This document shows positions 27,251 to 35,289 of a DNA stretch of 64,000 nt, piece by piece. Origin of the DNA: a bacterium. GTDB lineage: Bacteria; Electryoneota; RPQS01. The number at the start of each line of letters is the position of its first letter. The first letter of the stretch is position 1. The DNA is taken from assembly GCA_016702305.1 (NCBI GenBank), contig JADJEH010000009.1:278013-342012 (forward strand). Reading direction: 5' to 3'. The translations under genes were made by a program, and so were the position numbers. The notes below the pieces were generated by a model, which saw nothing but the letters and a program-made list of their open reading frames with translations, did no database searches and was not told where the DNA came from.

Positions 27251-28187
27251 CGTGGCTCTCGTGCCAAACATGCAGCAGCGCATGGGCAAATTGCGGATCG
27301 TCGTTAAAGACGCGTGCGCGAACGTATTTTTTCACGCCGGCACTTTCGACCATCTCTTTGGCAACGCTATCGAGATCATACAGCGTTTCCAGACAATCGG
27401 CGACGAAACTTAACGGCATCATGACGATCGGCGCATCGCTCTTGGTCCATTCGGGTAGAACCTCTTCCATATACGGCTTCGTCCACGCCACGGGACCGAC
27501 TTTGCTCTGAAACGCCACGACCCACTCCGTGCCCTGCGGCAGACGGCGTGCGAGTTTTTCTGCCGACGCGCGCACCCGGTCAGGATAGTCGTCACCGCGG
27601 TTGACATAAATTTGCGGGATACCGTGCGCGACAAACATGACTCGCGCGCCCATTCCTGCTTCAGCCAGCGCGGCCTCCAGATACGATCCCCACAGTTCGA
27701 GCACAGCTTCTTCCTGGCCCCAATCTTCAAGGTATTCGTACTTCAATCCCAGGTGCTCTGCGGCGCGCTCGACCTCCTTCATCACCGAGCCTGTCATCGT
27801 ATGCGTGTAGTGCGGGAAAAGCGGCAGAATGTGGACCTTTGTCACGCCCTTCTTGCGCAGTTGTTCGAGCGCCTCGGGGATCGTTGGCGAAATGTAACGA
27901 AACGCCCACGCGACCTCCATTGGCGCACCGTGCGCGTTCAATTCCTGAATAACGTTCTGACGCAGCGATTCGCTCCAGTGGAAGAGCGGGGTGTAACCGC
28001 CAATGGACTCGTAGCGTTCAGCCACTTCGTCTACGCGTTTTTTCGCAATCAGACTCGCCAGCGGCTTGCGCAAAATCGCGGGCAAGTCAATAATCGCCGG
28101 ATCGCTGAAGATCTCGCGCAGGTACGGTTCGATGTCGTTGCGACGGGCCGGGCCGCCCATATTGATCAGAAGAATGGCTTCAGTCAT
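27234..28187 (-). CDS. hemH: Ferrochelatase
   Basis: 317 residues. The opening EAILLINMGGPAR is typical. The metal-site His is in MFVAHGIPQIYVNRGDDY, and PLSFVADCLETLYDLD matches the second conserved active-site block with its Glu. It inserts Fe(II) into the porphyrin as the final step of heme synthesis. It begins 9 bases after hemN. No C-terminal 2Fe-2S extension is visible. Confidence 0.96.
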   Translation of the reverse strand: MTEAILLINMGGPARRNDIEPYLREIFSDPAIIDLPAILRKPLASLIAKKRVDEVAERYESIGGYTPLFHWSESLRQNVIQELNAHGAPMEVAWAFRYISPTIPEALEQLRKKGVTKVHILPLFPHYTHTMTGSVMKEVERAAEHLGLKYEYLEDWGQEEAVLELWGSYLEAALAEAGMGARVMFVAHGIPQIYVNRGDDYPDRVRASAEKLARRLPQGTEWVVAFQSKVGPVAWTKPYMEEVLPEWTKSDAPIVMMPLSFVADCLETLYDLDSVAKEMVESAGVKKYVRARVFNDDPQFAHALLHVWHESHDEAAC

Positions 28188-28196
28188 CGTCGTGAC

Positions 28197-29588
28197 CTAT
28201 ACGGTTTTGGAGAACTGCACGTTTTGTTGTCCGGCCAGATAGCGGTCGAACGGCATCGCCAGATTGCGCACGAAGAGTTGGCCCAGCGGCGTGACGAGAT
28301 AGCCGCCGTTTTCGCGACGGACCAAGCCGAGCGGTTCGTATGCCGCGATTTCGGCCAGCGCGTGGTTCATGCGTGTTTCAAACTCGGTATTTTCGCCGGT
28401 CGTGGCGGGGCGCTTCACTTCCAGATTGCACATCAGATGATTAATGATCTGCTTGGTCGTGCGATCATCTTCATTCAATTCATGTCCGCGCTCGAGCGGC
28501 CAGAGATTCGCTTCGAGTGCGGCGGCGTAGGCTTCCGGCTGCGCGATATTTTGCGTGAAGAGATCGTGGAATTCGCTGATGCCGGAGCAGCCGAGGCCGA
28601 GCAGTTCGAGCCCGCGTGTCGTCGTGTAGCCCATGAAATTGCGCCAGAGCCGTCCCGCCTGCTGCGCCCGCGCCAGATCATCGTCGGGCAGTGCGAAATG
28701 ATCCATACCGATTCCGGAGTAACCCGCATCGCTGAGGACTCGATGCGCGTCAAACAGCATGCCCAGGCGTTCGCGCGGCGATGGCAGTTCGTCCTCATGG
28801 ATGGCCTGTTGATGCTTCATGCGAGCGGGCAGGTGTGCGTATCCGAAGCACGCGAGGCGATCGGGCCGCAGCGTGGCGACGTGAGCGAGCGTGTCTTTCC
28901 AAGTCGCCCGCGTCTGGCGCGGCAATCCATAGATCAAGTCAATATTGACGCTGGTGAAACCATGCGCACGGGCGCGCTCGATGAATGCCTGCATGTCGTC
29001 AAAGCTAAACTCGCGGCGCACGGCCTGCTGCACATTGGGATCGAGGTCCTGTAATCCCGCCGAGATTCGCGTAAAGCCGCGCGCCGCGAGCAGAGCAAGA
29101 TGTTGGTCCGTCGTCACGCGGGGATCCACTTCGACCGAACGGTCGCAATCCGGCGTGCCGGGAATGTGTTTAATGATCAGGTCCAGCGCGCGCGCTAAGC
29201 GTTCGGCGGGGATATAGGTCGGCGTTCCACCGCCGAGATGCAACTGGCTGTGCTGCACCGGATGCCGGAACTCGGAGGCGACTTTGCGCACTTCGCCTTC
29301 GAGCGCATCCATGTAGCGCTGCATGCGTGCGTCGTCGTGAGTAATGTGCGCGTTGCAACCACAATACAAGCAGCGCTGGCGGCAGAACGGCAGATGCAGA
29401 TAGACAGCGATGCCTTCGCCGTCTTGTCCGAGTCGGCGCAGCGTCCGGATATACGCGGCTTCATTGATAGGCGCTTGCCATACCGGTACCGTCGGGTATG
29501 ACGTGTAGCGCGGACCGCGGCCATCAAGCTCTTGCACCAGCGCGAACGCGCGCTCTTCAGAAATGTCGTACCAGTTATTCAGATTCAC
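28197..29588 (-). CDS. hemN: Oxygen-independent coproporphyrinogen III oxidase
   Basis: 463 residues. The radical SAM motif CRQRCLYCGC (CxxxCxxC plus the extra Cys typical of true HemN) follows YLHLPF, and the family segment GGGTPTYIPAERL comes next. The protein is full length, with the C-terminal domain absent from HemW-like relatives (TRGLELLGLGCSGISEF). It decarboxylates coproporphyrinogen III without O2, in keeping with an anaerobic or microaerobic life. It overlaps hemE by 4 bases. Confidence 0.96.
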   Translation of the reverse strand: MNLNNWYDISEERAFALVQELDGRGPRYTSYPTVPVWQAPINEAAYIRTLRRLGQDGEGIAVYLHLPFCRQRCLYCGCNAHITHDDARMQRYMDALEGEVRKVASEFRHPVQHSQLHLGGGTPTYIPAERLARALDLIIKHIPGTPDCDRSVEVDPRVTTDQHLALLAARGFTRISAGLQDLDPNVQQAVRREFSFDDMQAFIERARAHGFTSVNIDLIYGLPRQTRATWKDTLAHVATLRPDRLACFGYAHLPARMKHQQAIHEDELPSPRERLGMLFDAHRVLSDAGYSGIGMDHFALPDDDLARAQQAGRLWRNFMGYTTTRGLELLGLGCSGISEFHDLFTQNIAQPEAYAAALEANLWPLERGHELNEDDRTTKQIINHLMCNLEVKRPATTGENTEFETRMNHALAEIAAYEPLGLVRRENGGYLVTPLGQLFVRNLAMPFDRYLAGQQNVQFSKTV

Positions 29589-30652
29589 TGGCGCCCTCCG
29601 CGAATCTCGTCGAGCAGCACTTCTACATTGTGAATCGGGGTGCTGGGCAGGATGCCGTGGCCCAAATTGAAAATGTGACCGCGCGGTCCGGCCTGCGCGC
29701 GGATTTCGCGCGTGCGATTGCGAATCGTCGTTTCGTCGGTCAAAAGCAGGATTGGATCAAGATTGCCTTGCAGCGCGACCTCCGTGCCGAAACGCGCACG
29801 GGCTTGATCGAAAGTCATACGCCAGTCCAGGCCATACACGCTCGCACCTGCCTCGCAGGCAGAAACCAGATGCATACTGTTGAGCGCAAAGTAGGTCATG
29901 GGCACGCCCAAGTCACTCAGTTCGGTGAAAATGCGGCGCAGCACGGGCAAATTGACCGTGCGGAATTCATCATCAGTCAGATTCCCCGCCCACGTGTCAA
30001 AGAGCTGAATCGCATCGGCGCCCGCTTGCACCTGCGCCCGCAGGTAACGGATCGTCATATTCGCCAGCTTGTCCAGCAACAGCGTGAACGCCGCGCGGTC
30101 ACCGTACATCATTTGTTTGGTGAACTTGAACGGGTCGGGTTTGCCGCCCTCAATCAAATATGTTGCCACAGTGTAGGGCGCACCGCAGAATCCGATCAGG
30201 GCGGTTTCCGACGGCAGTTCGCGTCGCAACAGCGTCACGGCCTCCAACACATCGGCAAGTTCATCCTGCGGATCAAAGTCGCGCAGGGACTGCACCTGTT
30301 CGCCTGTGCGCACCGGATGCGGGATGACCGGGCCGTGCCCGCTGTCAAATTGCAGACCCGCGCCGAGCGGTATGGCGGGAATCAGAATGTCGCTGAACAG
30401 AATCGCGGCGTCAAATTGAAAGCGGCGAATCGGTTGCAGCGTCACTTCGCAGGCCAGCTCCGGCGTGCGGCAGACGGTGATGAAGTCATGCTGTTCGCGG
30501 ACGGCGCGATATTCCGGCAGGTAGCGTCCGGCCTGCCGCATCAACCACACGGGCGGCACGGAGAGCGTTTCGCCGCGTGCGGCGCGCAGGTACTTTCCGG
30601 AATCGACGGTTAAATTACGTGCGCGATCCGGCGCGGTCAACACATCAGACAT
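29585..30652 (-). CDS. hemE: Uroporphyrinogen decarboxylase
   Basis: 355 residues from the ATG at 30652, which overlaps the hemD stop by 8 bases. The first family signature PVWLMRQAGRYLPEYR holds the substrate-binding Arg residues. The second is GFCGAPYTVATYLIEGG, and the C-terminus has FNLGHGILPSTPIHNV. It converts uroporphyrinogen III to coproporphyrinogen III in the cytoplasm and feeds HemN directly downstream. Confidence 0.97.
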   Translation of the reverse strand: MSDVLTAPDRARNLTVDSGKYLRAARGETLSVPPVWLMRQAGRYLPEYRAVREQHDFITVCRTPELACEVTLQPIRRFQFDAAILFSDILIPAIPLGAGLQFDSGHGPVIPHPVRTGEQVQSLRDFDPQDELADVLEAVTLLRRELPSETALIGFCGAPYTVATYLIEGGKPDPFKFTKQMMYGDRAAFTLLLDKLANMTIRYLRAQVQAGADAIQLFDTWAGNLTDDEFRTVNLPVLRRIFTELSDLGVPMTYFALNSMHLVSACEAGASVYGLDWRMTFDQARARFGTEVALQGNLDPILLLTDETTIRNRTREIRAQAGPRGHIFNLGHGILPSTPIHNVEVLLDEIRGGRQ

Positions 30653-31385
30653 GCTCGGGCTCCCAGGCATTGCTATCGGCGAAGCGGATGGCGTTCACAA
30701 TAGCCTCCGCGCGAGGTTGTTCGGACAGAATCGTGTTACGCTGGCCCATTGTAATCAAGGCGCGATGCGTCGTCGGCCCGATGGCGACTGCTGTGAACGG
30801 CCACGGCAGCGGATGGGCCAGGCAAAATGCACGTACGGCGCTTGGCGCATAGAACACGGCATATTCGCACGGCAACAGCGCCGCGAGCGCTGTTTGCAAC
30901 TCCTGCGGATCGAGCATCAGCGTGCGGTAGACAGGCAACGCCTGCACATTCAGACCCAATTCGCGGCAGGTCGTCGTGAAGTCAGAGTCGTGCCCGCCGG
31001 GACACGGGTAGAGGATGTCCGTACCGGCGGGCAACGATTTAGAAAGCGAAAGAGCGAGATGCGCGCCATCGGCAACGGGCGCAACATGATCCGGTTTACG
31101 GGCGAACAGCGCATGGGCGACATCGGCAGTCGCTTGGCCGACGCAGGCGATCCGCACGGAAGGCTGTAGCACATGGGCCGCGTGCACGAGAGCGCGATAC
31201 AATCCACGTGCGCCATTGGCGCTGGTGAAGGCAATCCACGGCGTGGTCACGCCGACGAAATTCGCGGGCAATAGGAACTCGGTTGCAGTCACAGGCAGCG
31301 CGGCGGAGCTATAGCCTTCCGCTTCCAATGCAGCGCGCAACTGTACCGCGCTATCCGGCTTGCGCAGAATCAGCACGCGTGGCAT
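30645..31385 (-). CDS. hemD: Uroporphyrinogen-III synthase
   Basis: 246 residues. HemD proteins are poorly conserved, but the two-domain pattern is visible: RVLILRKPDSAVQLRAALEAEG at the start, WIAFTSANGARGLYRAL and IACVGQATADVAHAL in the middle, and YAVFYAPSAVRAFC with AIGPTTHRALITMG near the end. Its place between hemC (16-base overlap) and hemE is the classical order and supports the call. It closes hydroxymethylbilane with ring D inversion. Confidence 0.9.
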   Translation of the reverse strand: MPRVLILRKPDSAVQLRAALEAEGYSSAALPVTATEFLLPANFVGVTTPWIAFTSANGARGLYRALVHAAHVLQPSVRIACVGQATADVAHALFARKPDHVAPVADGAHLALSLSKSLPAGTDILYPCPGGHDSDFTTTCRELGLNVQALPVYRTLMLDPQELQTALAALLPCEYAVFYAPSAVRAFCLAHPLPWPFTAVAIGPTTHRALITMGQRNTILSEQPRAEAIVNAIRFADSNAWEPEHV

Positions 31386-32269
31386 GAGGCGCTCAAATGC
31401 TCGAAGAGCTCCTGCGGCAGAGCGGCGGCATCCGTCCCCTGCACACCGGCGCGCACGGGACCGGTTTCTTTGCTAAACCAGAAGCCTTCCAGTCGCCATG
31501 CGTCGCCGATGCGATAGGCATAAACGCCCAGCGGCAAGCCACAGCCGCCGCCGAACAGCGACTGTACCTGGCGTTCCAAGCGTGTCGCTATCGCGGCGTC
31601 AAGATTGTGAATGGCCGTTTGCACACCAGTGATCCGCTCGTCATCACCGCGCATCTGGATCGCCAAGGCACCCTGACACGGTGCGGGAATGAACTCGGTC
31701 GGGTTGAGCCGGATGGCGGTGAATTCCGACAGGTCCAACCCAAGTCGCGCGACACCCGCGCAGGCGAGCATGATCGCGTCATATTCGCCATCGCGCAACT
31801 TGCGCAGGCGGGTGGGGACATTGCCGCGCAAATCTCGGGGTGTGATATCTGGACGGTGGGCAAGCAACTGAGTTTCGCGGCGCACCGCGCTTGTACCGAC
31901 CATGGCGCCCGGCCTCAGATAGAACTCATCGGCGGATTCGGTGGCCGTCTCGCGTCGCATGATCAGCAGGTCAGCCACGTCTTCGCGGGCGGACACAGCA
32001 GCCAGGACCAATCCGTCGGGACAGCTTGAGGGCATGTCCTTGTACGAATGCACGGCGACATCAATGCGGCGATCGAGTAAGGCTTCTTCGAGCTCTTTAG
32101 TGAAGTAGCCGCTGCCTTCCAACTCGCGCAATGGTCGGTCGGTCACACGGTCGCCTTGGGTGGAGATAATGTTGACCTCAATGGGCATATTCAACTGCTT
32201 CTCGAGGAAGCTCTTGACCCAATTGGTTTGTGTCCTTGCTAAGTCGCTGCCGCGGGTACCGATGATCAT
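31370..32269 (-). CDS. hemC: Hydroxymethylbilane synthase
   Basis: 299 residues from the ATG at 32269. The family start is IIGTRGSDLARTQTNWV. Other landmarks are VHSYKDMPS, TSAVRRETQL, DLRGNVPTRL and the dipyrromethane-cofactor Cys in FGGGCGLPLGVYA. It polymerizes four porphobilinogens. The frame stays open to 32356 and an upstream ATG exists at about 32338, but neither has a good ribosome binding site, so the start is uncertain. It is the first gene of the minus-strand block. Confidence 0.95.
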   Translation of the reverse strand: MIIGTRGSDLARTQTNWVKSFLEKQLNMPIEVNIISTQGDRVTDRPLRELEGSGYFTKELEEALLDRRIDVAVHSYKDMPSSCPDGLVLAAVSAREDVADLLIMRRETATESADEFYLRPGAMVGTSAVRRETQLLAHRPDITPRDLRGNVPTRLRKLRDGEYDAIMLACAGVARLGLDLSEFTAIRLNPTEFIPAPCQGALAIQMRGDDERITGVQTAIHNLDAAIATRLERQVQSLFGGGCGLPLGVYAYRIGDAWRLEGFWFSKETGPVRAGVQGTDAAALPQELFEHLSASCHAC

Positions 32270-32839
32270 GGGAGAAATCCGTGCTTTTGGCTCATTTTCG
32301 GTGTTCAAGATAGCGAACAGTGCATAATTGAGTGTCATGCAATTGTCACAATGCAAAAGTGTAGCAATGTCACACTATGATGCGGCGCGAAATGTGACTT
32401 CTTTTGTCATGTTTGAGGATTTGAACTGGTTGATTTAAACACAAGAGTTTAGCAGTCGCATATTCGCGCAGTTACGCAGGTATGCCTGTGCAATTTGCAC
32501 AAGCATAGAGAGGCTGGATTTCGCGGATGCCTCTGTTTGCTGTCATTTCTTTCTTATTGTCACTGACCCTTTTGGGTCGTTTGTGAAATCTTTCGCAAAA
32601 GATTTCAAGCGCTTAGTAAAGTATGGATCACTGAGATAGGTGGAAATGACCAATCTGAGGCACAGTGTGTTCGGCGTTGCGTTTTCTCACCCAATGTGGT
32701 ATCTTTGGGCCAAGCTTAAGCACGCTGAAATCTGTGGTAAATCGGACTAATCGAGTAAGATTCAGCGCTTAGCAATTTCCATAAGGTGAGGTCAAAGTAG
32801 ACGGCGACGTCGTCTGCGTTGATACCGAACATTCAGGCC
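32270..32839. promoter_or_regulatory. Divergent control region between the hem operon and the cytochrome cluster
   Basis: About 570 bases without a convincing gene, between hemC (minus) and the beta-propeller gene (plus). At 32333-32409 there are four TGTCA elements (32333, 32344, 32368, 32405) and one TGTGAC at 32393. The first two are 11 bases apart, one helical turn. This is a plausible operator array for a regulator of both divergent transcripts. The rest (32410-32800) is A+T-rich with no recognizable RNA structure. Confidence 0.45.
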
Positions 32840-33811
32840 ATGCGGCCCTCGCAACGACATACGACTTCGCGCTACGCGCACCTCCACTGCTTAAGAGCAG
32901 CGCTTGTGTTGTTGGCGTGTCTGGCCGGGGCGGCGATGGCGGCGGATCGATCGGTTGCGATCGTGCCGACATTGAGCTATCCGGCGGGCGAGCAATCGGC
33001 CTTGCAGCCGACGGGCTTGTATGTGGATACGCACACAAATGACGTTTATGTTGTAGACGCCTCGACGTCGCGTATCGCGATCTATGATGCAGACCGTCAG
33101 TACAATTTTGAGTTTTCAACCCGAGACCGTCTCGTGTCGCCCCGGCAGGTTGCCGTGGACGCGCAGGGACGGATTTTTGTTTTAGGCGATACCCGCGAGC
33201 ATACTCTGGCAGTGTTTGACTACAACGGCGAGTTTCTGCGGTACTTCGATCTGACGGACGGGACGGAACGGCTGCAACCGGCAGGCATCGCGCTGGACGC
33301 TCAGGATCAATTACACGTCTTGACGACGATGCCGTTGCAGGTGCATGTATTCTCGGCAGACGCCGCGCCAGTACGCGACTATTTTGTCTTCACTGAAGGC
33401 GACTCTATCTCGCGCTTCAATACGATTATCGGTAACTTTGCCATCTACGCGGACGAGATCGTCCTGCCGTTTCCGGTCTTTGGCAACGTGAGTTGTTTTG
33501 ATTTGACCGGCAAGCTCACGCGGAGCATTGGCACGGCTGGTGGCGGACCGGGCGAATTGAGTTTTCCAATTGCCGGTGTTCCCTTGAAGGACGGCGGTTT
33601 TGCGATAGTGGATAAGCATCGTCATCTGGTTCAGTTCTTTCGACCGGATGGCCGATTTGAATTTGAGGCTGGCGGAGCTGGCTTGGTCGCGGGGTGGTTT
33701 TTCCATCCGACCAGCTTGGTAGCGTGCGCGGATGGCACATTGCTGGTGGGCCAGACCTATGGTGACCGTGTACAAGCTTTGGCGGTTCAAACTGCCAGCA
33801 GCGGTTCGTGA
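32840..33811 (+). CDS. Secreted NHL-type six-bladed beta-propeller protein
   Basis: 323 residues from the ATG at 32840 (a TTG at 32819 is also possible; neither has a strong ribosome binding site). A signal peptide with an Arg/His-rich N-region and the core LRAALVLLACLAGAAMA precedes NHL-like blades: LQPTGLYVDTHTNDVYVVDAST, SPRQVAVDAQGRIFVLGD, LQPAGIALDAQDQLHVL, LSFPIAGVPLKDGGFAIVD and FHPTSLVACADGTLLVG. It probably works outside the inner membrane as a binding or scaffold protein. From memory, NHL-repeat proteins recur beside OmcS/OmcE-type genes, which fits its position 100 bases before the hexaheme gene. Confidence 0.82.
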   Translation: MRPSQRHTTSRYAHLHCLRAALVLLACLAGAAMAADRSVAIVPTLSYPAGEQSALQPTGLYVDTHTNDVYVVDASTSRIAIYDADRQYNFEFSTRDRLVSPRQVAVDAQGRIFVLGDTREHTLAVFDYNGEFLRYFDLTDGTERLQPAGIALDAQDQLHVLTTMPLQVHVFSADAAPVRDYFVFTEGDSISRFNTIIGNFAIYADEIVLPFPVFGNVSCFDLTGKLTRSIGTAGGGPGELSFPIAGVPLKDGGFAIVDKHRHLVQFFRPDGRFEFEAGGAGLVAGWFFHPTSLVACADGTLLVGQTYGDRVQALAVQTASSGS

Positions 33812-33898
33812 AACGATGATTTCGGTTCGTGAAAATATGTCAGGATCAATCTTAACCCAATGGAATCATCTCGTCGTAGAGGTGAATATCTGTAGTCT

Positions 33899-33906
33899 AA
33901 GGAGGT
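33899..33906 (+). promoter_or_regulatory. Near-perfect ribosome binding site of the OmcS-like gene
   Basis: AAGGAGGT matches the anti-Shine-Dalgarno sequence fully and lies 5 bases before the ATG at 33912. It fixes the start of the cytochrome within a longer open frame (from 33732) and suggests high translation. Confidence 0.8.
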
Positions 33907-33911
33907 CTCTA

Positions 33912-34985
33912 ATGAGACGGTCTGTTATGTTCGCTCTGTTAATCGCGGCTATGGTTTGTCTGCCGCTGTCGAACGCTCTTGCGTTCCACGATGAAGGTGT
34001 TGCTTACTGTGCGGGTTGCCATACGATGCACAACACCAATGGCAACAATGGTCTGATCGATCCGTCGGGCACGGGCTTCCCGTATCTGCTCAAGTACTCG
34101 AATGCCACCGACCTGTGCCTGTCGTGCCATGCGACGAGCCGTGGTAAAGTATGGGCCGCCGACCCGATGAATCCGGGTGCGGAACGTGGTCCGGGTAACT
34201 TCGCCTTCTTGCTGGAAGACAATATCAATGACGGTCGCAATGGTAACTTGCCGGCCAACTTCATTCCGGGCTGGCGTGCTGGCCACACGGTGATTTCTCC
34301 GAGCCGCGGCACGGTCGCGGATGCGTTGAACACGATCTCTCCTGGCGGCAACTACCCGGCGTCGGCGCTGGGCTGCACGAGCTGCCACGATCCGCACGGC
34401 AACGAGCACTATCGTCTGCTTTACGGCGCGGGTGACCATGCCGAAGCTGGTAACTTTAATTATGTGAACGCGGCGCCGGTGGCCCTTGGTTTGGACGTTC
34501 ACGACGACGCGGCGTTCGAATCGGACGTCAACCACAATGCGTACCAGAGTGGTATGAGCGCTTGGTGTGCCAATTGCCACGGCAATTTCCACAACAACCA
34601 GAATCAGTATCGTCACCCCAGTGGTGTTGGCATGAGCTCGTCGGTGCAGAATACCTATGGTATCTACGCCGGTACGATGAATCAGAACGGCGGCACGCCG
34701 TCGGCTTCGTATATCGCGGATGTTCCGTTTGAAGATCCCGACATGACGATGACCTACACAGGCTCCCCGGATGCCAATTCCAAGGTAAGCTGCATCACTT
34801 GCCACCGTGCGCACGCGACCAGCGCCCAGAATTCGGGCCGTTGGGACTTCAACGTGACGTTCTTTGAGGATGATGGACAGAACTCTGGCTCGTACGTCAT
34901 GCCCCAGACCTACAACAGCCTGAATCAGCGTTCGTTGTGCAACAAGTGCCACAACAAGGACGCCGGCGACCACAATCCGTTCTAA
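33912..34985 (+). CDS. OmcS-like hexaheme c-type cytochrome, candidate filament subunit
   Basis: 357 residues: signal peptide ending ...SNALA, then a mature chain starting FHDEGVAYCAGCHTMH. Six CxxCH motifs are present (CAGCH, CLSCH, CTSCH, CANCH, CITCH, CNKCH), with 12 further His, enough for bis-His ligation of six hemes. Order and flanks follow Geobacter OmcS as I remember it: GVAxCxGCHTMHN, SPGGxYPA, CxSCHDPHG, GMSxWCANCH, RHPxG, CHRAHA, RxLCNKCHxKD. Counting from mature Phe1, the second His of CHTMH is residue 16, the position that ligates a heme of the neighbouring subunit in the OmcS filament. Mature length (~334) is shorter than OmcS (~407). Filament formation is inferred. Confidence 0.93.
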   Translation: MRRSVMFALLIAAMVCLPLSNALAFHDEGVAYCAGCHTMHNTNGNNGLIDPSGTGFPYLLKYSNATDLCLSCHATSRGKVWAADPMNPGAERGPGNFAFLLEDNINDGRNGNLPANFIPGWRAGHTVISPSRGTVADALNTISPGGNYPASALGCTSCHDPHGNEHYRLLYGAGDHAEAGNFNYVNAAPVALGLDVHDDAAFESDVNHNAYQSGMSAWCANCHGNFHNNQNQYRHPSGVGMSSSVQNTYGIYAGTMNQNGGTPSASYIADVPFEDPDMTMTYTGSPDANSKVSCITCHRAHATSAQNSGRWDFNVTFFEDDGQNSGSYVMPQTYNSLNQRSLCNKCHNKDAGDHNPF

Positions 34986-35046
34986 GTCTAGCGGAGTAGT
35001 TTGGTTCGATTGATTTTTTGGATTTCGTTCTCTGACAACACGTTTG

Positions 35047-35106
35047 GCCGCGGCCTTTGGGTGCTGTTCCTCCCCTTTCAAAACCTGGGGGCCGCGGCAA
35101 TTTTTT
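35047..35106 (+). terminator. Candidate terminator 1 after the OmcS-like gene
   Basis: GCCGCGGCC (35047-35055) pairs with GGCCGCGGC (35090-35098), followed by AATTTTTT. The loop is long (34 bases), with CCTCCCC/GGGGG inside that may pair, so strength is uncertain. Confidence 0.5.
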
Positions 35107-35178
35107 CGAGCCAGTGCGCTCACGTTACCAGACTTGTTTATCGCAGTCCTTATGGACCGCAACCATTCACATGTCGCG

Positions 35179-35223
35179 AAGGACCGATTGCGGAGTATCT
35201 CCGCAGCCCCGGTCCTTCTTTTT
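35179..35223 (+). terminator. Candidate terminator 2 after the OmcS-like gene
   Basis: AAGGACCG pairs with CGGTCCTT around an inner hairpin TGCGGAG/CTCCGCA, then CTTCTTTTTG. This is a stable, compact terminator. Confidence 0.75.
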
Positions 35224-35289
35224 GCCCCTTCATGTGACAGATAAATGATAACAAATCACGACTATTAATGATACTATTTGAAAGCTCCG

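Larger units (their letters stand above)
34986..35289. other. Intergenic region with two terminator-like hairpins
   Basis: 304 bases between the hexaheme cytochrome and the barrel protein with no gene. It holds the two hairpins listed separately, suggesting that the abundant cytochrome message is mostly ended here and that the downstream genes have weaker readthrough or their own promoter. Confidence 0.6.

Noticed and set aside
33939..35162. 407-codon minus-strand frame opposite the OmcS-like gene
   Set aside because: Antisense shadow, rich in Arg, Val and Ile, while the plus strand has six CxxCH motifs.
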